In this document: one piece after another, positions 5,268-9,169 of the stretch
How positions within the stretch are numbered: the stretch's first letter is position 1
Layout: each line of letters starts with the position of its first letter
NCBI GenBank assembly: GCA_014729455.1
Contig: WJJW01000247.1
Location: forward strand, 1 to 9,169
Length of the DNA: 9,169 nucleotides
Reading direction: 5' to 3'
From: Candidatus Eiseniibacteriota bacterium
Lineage (GTDB): Bacteria; Eisenbacteria; RBG-16-71-46; CAIMUX01; VGJL01
Translations under genes and position numbers: made by a program
Notes under the pieces: generated by a model
Told to the model about the DNA's origin: nothing
Database searches by the model: none
The model's input: only the letters and a program-made list of their open reading frames with translations

Positions 5268-8105
5268 CTACCGGTACGCGAAGATCATCGCGTAGACGAT
5301 CAGCGCGATCAGGATCAGTCCGATCCCCAGCGCGCTCAACCCGAAGATCCGCCAGAAGCGCAGCTCCTTCTCCGTCGGCGGCGGAACGAGGTGCTCCTCG
5401 AGCCGGCCGCGGGCGACGAGCTCGCGGTACTCGCGCGGCCGGTCGAGCTTGAACTCCTCGAGCGGGATCCGGCCGGTGAAGATCACCGGATCCATCGGGA
5501 ATTTCTCCGGGCGGAAGTGCGTGTTGAAGAAGTGGATCGTGAAGATGAATCCGACGGCGAGCAGCGCCTCGTCGCTGTGGATGATCGTCGCGACGTTCAG
5601 CGCCTGCCCGGGGATGAACCGGGTGAAGAACTCCGGGAACCAGAGCACGAGCCCGGTCGAGCCGATCACCGCGATCCCCCAGAAGACGGCGAAGTAGTCG
5701 AACTTCTCCCAATACGTCCAGCGTCCGTACTCGGGACGCGGGCCGAGCCCGACGAACCACTTCAGCGAGCCGGCGAACTCCTTGAAGTCGGTCCGGTTCG
5801 GAAGCATCCGGTTCGCGCCGAGGAGGAGCTTGCCCAGCCCGCCCGCTTCCTTCCGTTTGCGGACGAGCAGGTCCCAGATGTGCAAGGCGAAATAGGTGAA
5901 GGTGATCACCGCCGCGATCCGGTGGATCCCTCCGGCGGTCTCGAAGCCGCCGAGCAGGCGCGCGACGACCCGCGCCCAGCCGGTGTAGGAGAACTTCAGC
6001 GCCATCCCGGTGATCGCCAGGGCGAAGAAGCTGATGATCACCATCAGGTGGAGCTTCGAGTAGAACGGCTTGAAGCGACGCACGTACTGCCTCGACTCCG
6101 CGGCGTGGACCGCCCGGAGCTGCCGGCGGAACTGGATCGAGCGCGGGATCCAGGCGATCGTGTGCAACCCCGCTCCCGTCAGCGTGAAGATCAACAGCCC
6201 CGTCATGAACCAGAACGTGTAGAAGAGAAACGGATACTTCTCCGGATCGTGGTGCGTCGCGTGCGTAAGGTATCCCGCGAAGCGCCGATTGGATCCCGGG
6301 TGGCACTGCGCGCAGGTCTCGACGATGTTCTCGCGGCTCAGCAACGACTGCGGGTTCCATGTCGGCAGGATGTTGTGCGCGCCGTGGCAGTCGTAGCATT
6401 TCGCCGTCTTGAGGTAGCCGAGCTTCGAGACCTTGCCGTGGTAGGTCTCGAAGTAGCTCTCCGCGATCTCCTCGTGGCAATCGCCGCACTGGTCCATGAT
6501 GTGGAGCCGGAAGTCGGCGACGTCGACCCGCTCGATGCTGTGCGCGGTGTGGCAGTCGCTGCAGGTCGGCAGCTTCTTGTCGGTCTCGGTGACCGCCTCC
6601 GCGTGCACGCTCTCGGCGAACTGCTCGTAGATCCCGCGGTGGCACTGGGCGCAGGTCTCGGCGACGTTCTCGGGATTGACCGAGGAAGCGGGGTCCGCCG
6701 CCGGCAACTCCCCGTGTGCCGTGTGACAGTTCGCGCAGGTCGCGGTCACCGTGAGGCCGCTCTCCAACAGCCCCTTGCCGTGGATCGATTCGGTGTACGA
6801 CTCGACCACCTGCGTCTGCTTCCCCTGGTAGCGGACCGCGGCCCGCTCCCCGGCGCGGTGGCACTTCGCGCAGAGGTCGGGGACGTTGCGCGGGAAGATC
6901 GGGGAGGAGGAGTCGTTCTTGCCGAGCGTTCCGTGCGTCCCGTGGCAGTCCGCGCACCGCGGCGCGTCGGGGCTCTCCTCGGCGGCGAGTCTCCCGTGCG
7001 TGCTCGCCTGGTAGATCTCGACCTCCTCCGCGTGGCAGATCGAGCAGTCGACCGTCTGGTCGACCGTCGCGCAGGGCCGGTCGTGCGACGGGGTGACGCC
7101 GGTATGGCACTGCACGCACGCCACCCGGGCATGGCGAGATCCCTCGAGCACGGCCGGATCGACCTGCAGCCGCTCGCTGGGGATTCCGACCGCGGAGACG
7201 AGGTCGTCGCGGATGTGGCAGGACATGCAGTCCCGGTCCGCCATCCCCTGCGTGTAGTAGACCTTCCGGATCTTGTGGGGGGAGTGGCAATCGACGCAGG
7301 CGGGGATCGCGTGCGGCTGCTTCTCCCACAACTCGCCGCGGATCACCTTGCGGTGGACCTCCTCGATCCGGGCGTGGCACTGCGTGCAGGTCTCGGCGAT
7401 CTGCCCCGCCGCGATCGACGAGCGGGGATCGGTGTGCGGGAGCACGTGGTGCGACGTGTGGCAGCTCGTGCAGACGGCGGTCACCACGAGCCCCTTCTCG
7501 AACAGCCCCTCTCCGTGGATGCTCTGGCTGTAGTTCGTCAGGATGCTGTCCTGCGGGATCCCTCGCGTCCGCTCGACCTCGGCCCCTTCGCGGTGGCACT
7601 CCCCGCAGAGCGCGGGGATGTTCATCACGTTGGTCCGGGAGAGCGGGTTCGTCTCACGAAGGATCGCGTGGCTTCCGTGGCAGGTCTTGCAGGCGGGCGC
7701 GAGCGGATCGTCCCGCGCCGCGGCGAGGCCGTGGAGACTCTCCTCGTAGATCTCCAGGATCTCGTCGTGGCAGTTGCCGCACGGCACCGGCTCGAGCGTC
7801 TCCGCGTGGGGAAAGTCCCCGTCGGAGAGATCGTAATGGCAGTCGGTGCAGTCGAGGTCGGCGTGCGGGGAGGCGAGAAGCGCCGCCGCGTCGAATCGCG
7901 GGGGGACCCCCTCTTCCCGCGGCCCTGCCCGCCCGACCTCGTGACAGAGCGCGCAGTCCTCGGCGCCGGGAGGCAGGTCCGGATCCTGCCCGGCCGCCGG
8001 CTGGAACGGGGCGAGCAGGAGCAGCAGCGTCGAGAGAATGACAGGAAGAGCGGAACCGGCCGTTCTCCCCATCTTGCGATCCCATCCCATCCCGGGCCGA
8101 CCCAT
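5268..8105 (-). CDS. 19-haem cytochrome c fused to a membrane cytochrome b domain (CbcL-like electron conduit)
   Basis: The 945 residues start with an N-terminal signal peptide (hydrophobic VILSTLLLLLAPF, likely cleaved near PAAG39). A periplasmic c-type domain follows with 19 CXXCH sites at residues 51, 86, 109, 139, 167, 212, 240, 270, 293, 330, 354, 384, 412, 457, 485, 515, 540, 570 and 598. The C-terminal third has about six membrane helices (626-653, 686-707, 724-748, 802-823, 841-864, 918-943). Candidate b-haem histidines within or bordering them are His648, 686, 728, 742, 843 and 858, as in the formate dehydrogenase/hydrogenase cytochrome b family. Geobacter CbcL has the same kind of fusion with fewer c haems, so the likely role is passing quinol electrons to periplasmic or outer-surface acceptors, or the reverse. 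The ATG at 8105 follows GGGGGAG by ten bases. A GTG at 8132 (954 aa) lacks a Shine-Dalgarno site and abuts the -10; the ATG at 8072 is another option. The direction of electron flow and the partners are not shown. Confidence 0.9.
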   Translation of the reverse strand: MGRPGMGWDRKMGRTAGSALPVILSTLLLLLAPFQPAAGQDPDLPPGAEDCALCHEVGRAGPREEGVPPRFDAAALLASPHADLDCTDCHYDLSDGDFPHAETLEPVPCGNCHDEILEIYEESLHGLAAARDDPLAPACKTCHGSHAILRETNPLSRTNVMNIPALCGECHREGAEVERTRGIPQDSILTNYSQSIHGEGLFEKGLVVTAVCTSCHTSHHVLPHTDPRSSIAAGQIAETCTQCHARIEEVHRKVIRGELWEKQPHAIPACVDCHSPHKIRKVYYTQGMADRDCMSCHIRDDLVSAVGIPSERLQVDPAVLEGSRHARVACVQCHTGVTPSHDRPCATVDQTVDCSICHAEEVEIYQASTHGRLAAEESPDAPRCADCHGTHGTLGKNDSSSPIFPRNVPDLCAKCHRAGERAAVRYQGKQTQVVESYTESIHGKGLLESGLTVTATCANCHTAHGELPAADPASSVNPENVAETCAQCHRGIYEQFAESVHAEAVTETDKKLPTCSDCHTAHSIERVDVADFRLHIMDQCGDCHEEIAESYFETYHGKVSKLGYLKTAKCYDCHGAHNILPTWNPQSLLSRENIVETCAQCHPGSNRRFAGYLTHATHHDPEKYPFLFYTFWFMTGLLIFTLTGAGLHTIAWIPRSIQFRRQLRAVHAAESRQYVRRFKPFYSKLHLMVIISFFALAITGMALKFSYTGWARVVARLLGGFETAGGIHRIAAVITFTYFALHIWDLLVRKRKEAGGLGKLLLGANRMLPNRTDFKEFAGSLKWFVGLGPRPEYGRWTYWEKFDYFAVFWGIAVIGSTGLVLWFPEFFTRFIPGQALNVATIIHSDEALLAVGFIFTIHFFNTHFRPEKFPMDPVIFTGRIPLEEFKLDRPREYRELVARGRLEEHLVPPPTEKELRFWRIFGLSALGIGLILIALIVYAMIFAYR

Positions 8106-8135
8106 CCCCGATCCGCTCCCCCGTCTCCTCACCTC

Positions 8136-8170
8136 ATGGACACTATAAGTTATTTTGCGTCCATACTTGA
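8136..8170 (-). promoter_or_regulatory. Putative promoter with overlapping inverted repeat for the cytochrome gene
   Basis: The 94 bp between the Nudix stop codon and the cytochrome start contain a conspicuous AT-rich patch. Read on the minus strand, TATAGT (8147-8142) is a fair -10, with TCAAGT (8170-8165) as a poor -35 at 17-bp spacing. ATGGAC (8136-8141) and GTCCAT (8159-8164) form perfect 6-base arms flanking the patch, a position suited to an operator. A start near 8135 would leave a leader of about 30 nt to the ATG at 8105 and would argue against initiation at the GTG at 8132. Confidence 0.4.
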
Positions 8171-8199
8171 GGAGATCGTAAGCGGATCTTGTCGTCCCG

Positions 8200-9169
8200 T
8201 CAAGACCCTACGATCGCCTCGGTCGCTCCCTCCAGGGCGTCGCGGATCCGCCGCCGGGTGCGCGGTCCCCACGGCTCGTGGTCGAGAGGCAGCGCGTCGA
8301 GCGGGAAGAACCGGAGATCGAGGCTCTCGAGGCGATCCGGTACGAGATCGCCCGACTCGATCGAGCAGAGGAACACCGCGACGACGAGCCAGGCGCGGTC
8401 CCCGTTCGGGTAGACGGCGAACTGTTCGGGACCGGCGTAGAAACCGGTCAGCCGGTCGGCCCGCACCGTCAGCCCGGTCTCCTCGCGGACCTCGCGGACG
8501 ACGGTCCGATCGATCCGCTCCCCGACCTCCATCCCGCCGGACGGCAGGCCCCAGAGGCCCGAATCGGCACGCTGCTGGAACAGGATCCGCCCGTCGGAAT
8601 CGCGGATCACCGCGGCTGCGCACGGCAGCAGGATCGGCTCGCGGCCCAGGACCGCCCGCAGACGGCGAACGATCCCCTCCGGGTACGGGTTCTCCCCCTC
8701 GGCCGCCCCGCGGTCGAACGGGGTCGGTCCATCGAGGTCCCGGTCCCGCAGCATCTGCCGGTACCACGGGAACAGCTCCGGCGGATCGTCCGGATCGAGG
8801 AACTCCTGGGCGAGGGACTCGCGACCGTCGGGACGGTCGGCGCCGCCGGCGATCTCGCAGTCGAAGCAGGCGGTCACCTGCTGCACCCGGTCGCCGTTCG
8901 GATAATGGACCGCGTACTCGGGGGAGCTGTAGAGGCCGATGAAGCGGACCGGCCGCACCTCGTAGCCGGTCTCCTCGCGCGCCTCGCGGGTCAGCGTCTC
9001 GAGGATCGTCTCTCCGGGCTCGAGCAGGCCGCCGGGAAGCCCCCAGATCGGAAAGTCGCCCCGCCGCTGGAACAGCACCCGACCACGCGCGTCCCGGATC
9101 AGCGCGGTCGCGTAGACCAGCAGGACCGGTCCGCTTCCGAAGCGGGAGCGGAGCCGTTCGAGGTAGCTC
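8200..9169 (-). CDS. Tandem two-domain Nudix hydrolase (5' end outside window)
   Basis: The frame is open to the right edge, so the 322 residues visible lack the true start; the GTG at 9078 falls inside the first domain and is not a real start. Two complete Nudix boxes are present, numbering from the first in-window codon (9168-9166): GLLEPGETILETLTREAREETGY (split as GLLEPGE, 47-53, and REAREETGY, 61-69) and GGMEVGE (211-217) with REVREETGL (225-233). Both keep the RExxEExG metal-binding core. Nudix enzymes hydrolyse nucleoside diphosphates linked to another group, such as ADP-ribose, sugar nucleotides or oxidised dNTPs, in the cytoplasm with Mg2+. Each domain is preceded by a helix-strand (ERLRSRFG / RRLRAVLG, then PVLL / PILL) and followed by a YPNGDR motif. 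The substrate is not assignable. It is read in the same direction as the cytochrome, but an AT-rich promoter region separates the two genes. Confidence 0.9.
   Translation of the reverse strand, partial: SYLERLRSRFGSGPVLLVYATALIRDARGRVLFQRRGDFPIWGLPGGLLEPGETILETLTREAREETGYEVRPVRFIGLYSSPEYAVHYPNGDRVQQVTACFDCEIAGGADRPDGRESLAQEFLDPDDPPELFPWYRQMLRDRDLDGPTPFDRGAAEGENPYPEGIVRRLRAVLGREPILLPCAAAVIRDSDGRILFQQRADSGLWGLPSGGMEVGERIDRTVVREVREETGLTVRADRLTGFYAGPEQFAVYPNGDRAWLVVAVFLCSIESGDLVPDRLESLDLRFFPLDALPLDHEPWGPRTRRRIRDALEGATEAIVGS

Noticed and set aside
5268..7599. Minus-strand frame continuing upstream of the methyltransferase for nearly 800 codons
   Set aside because: Only the last 249 codons (5232-4483) encode a recognisable protein. 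The upstream part is an out-of-frame Arg/Pro/Ala-rich reading of the cytochrome gene.
6300..7980. Regularly spaced short repeats on the minus strand that could suggest a CRISPR or minisatellite array
   Set aside because: The periodicity comes from CXXCH codons (TGC-N6-TGCCAC-like) in a protein repeat; the intervals vary and the reading frame is preserved.
3246..8164. GTCCAT shared by the ATPase palindrome spacer and the cytochrome promoter repeat, suggesting one common regulator
   Set aside because: The hexamer also occurs inside coding sequence (for example near 5227 and 4952), so sharing it is not informative.
5391..8942. A plus-strand open frame of about 1183 codons opposite the cytochrome and Nudix genes
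   Set aside because: It is antisense to genes with 19 CXXCH motifs and two Nudix boxes. Its translation is Arg/Val/Asp/Glu-rich with no recognisable domain, as expected from high-GC shadow frames.

Overview
The window is GC-rich, densely coding bacterial DNA. It combines a secreted C25 (gingipain-type) protease carrying a C-terminal FlgD-like/T9SS-type sorting tail with a very large multiheme cytochrome c fused to a membrane cytochrome b. This mix suggests an uncultured member of the Fibrobacterota-Chlorobi-Bacteroidota (FCB) superphylum or a neighbouring group such as Candidatus Eisenbacteria, with respiratory or extracellular electron transfer ability. The taxonomic assignment is inference; there is no rRNA or other marker in the window.

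Plus-strand half (1-4453). The window opens inside the last 63 codons of a gene resembling the C-terminus of gamma-glutamyltranspeptidase. After a 114-bp gap with a plausible extended -10 promoter comes the exported C25 protease (309-2633), then a small VOC/glyoxalase-fold protein (2690-3076). The 219 bp from 3077 to 3295 hold an antisense, start-less coding remnant and then an AT-rich island. That island carries a near-perfect 43-bp interrupted palindrome overlapping the ribosome-binding region of a DUF4143-type AAA ATPase (3296-4453).

Minus-strand half (9169-4483). In the direction of transcription this holds a tandem-duplicated Nudix hydrolase that runs off the right edge (9169-8200), then a short AT-rich promoter region with an inverted repeat. 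Next is the 945-residue cytochrome (8105-5268) with 19 CXXCH haem sites and about six membrane helices. After a 35-bp gap with a small hairpin comes a class I SAM methyltransferase (5232-4483). The ATPase and methyltransferase genes converge with 29 bp between their stop codons.

How the genes work together. The cytochrome is the centrepiece. Its architecture suggests an inner-membrane quinone:periplasm electron conduit of the CbcL type (multihaem c domain plus b-type membrane domain). Its c-type part is a tandem duplication of an eight-haem module followed by a three-haem partial copy, with haem spacings that coincide to the residue over most of the duplication. The methyltransferase is probably co-transcribed with it. 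The other genes look functionally independent, and the stretch around 3077-4453 looks like an accessory insertion or rearrangement site.
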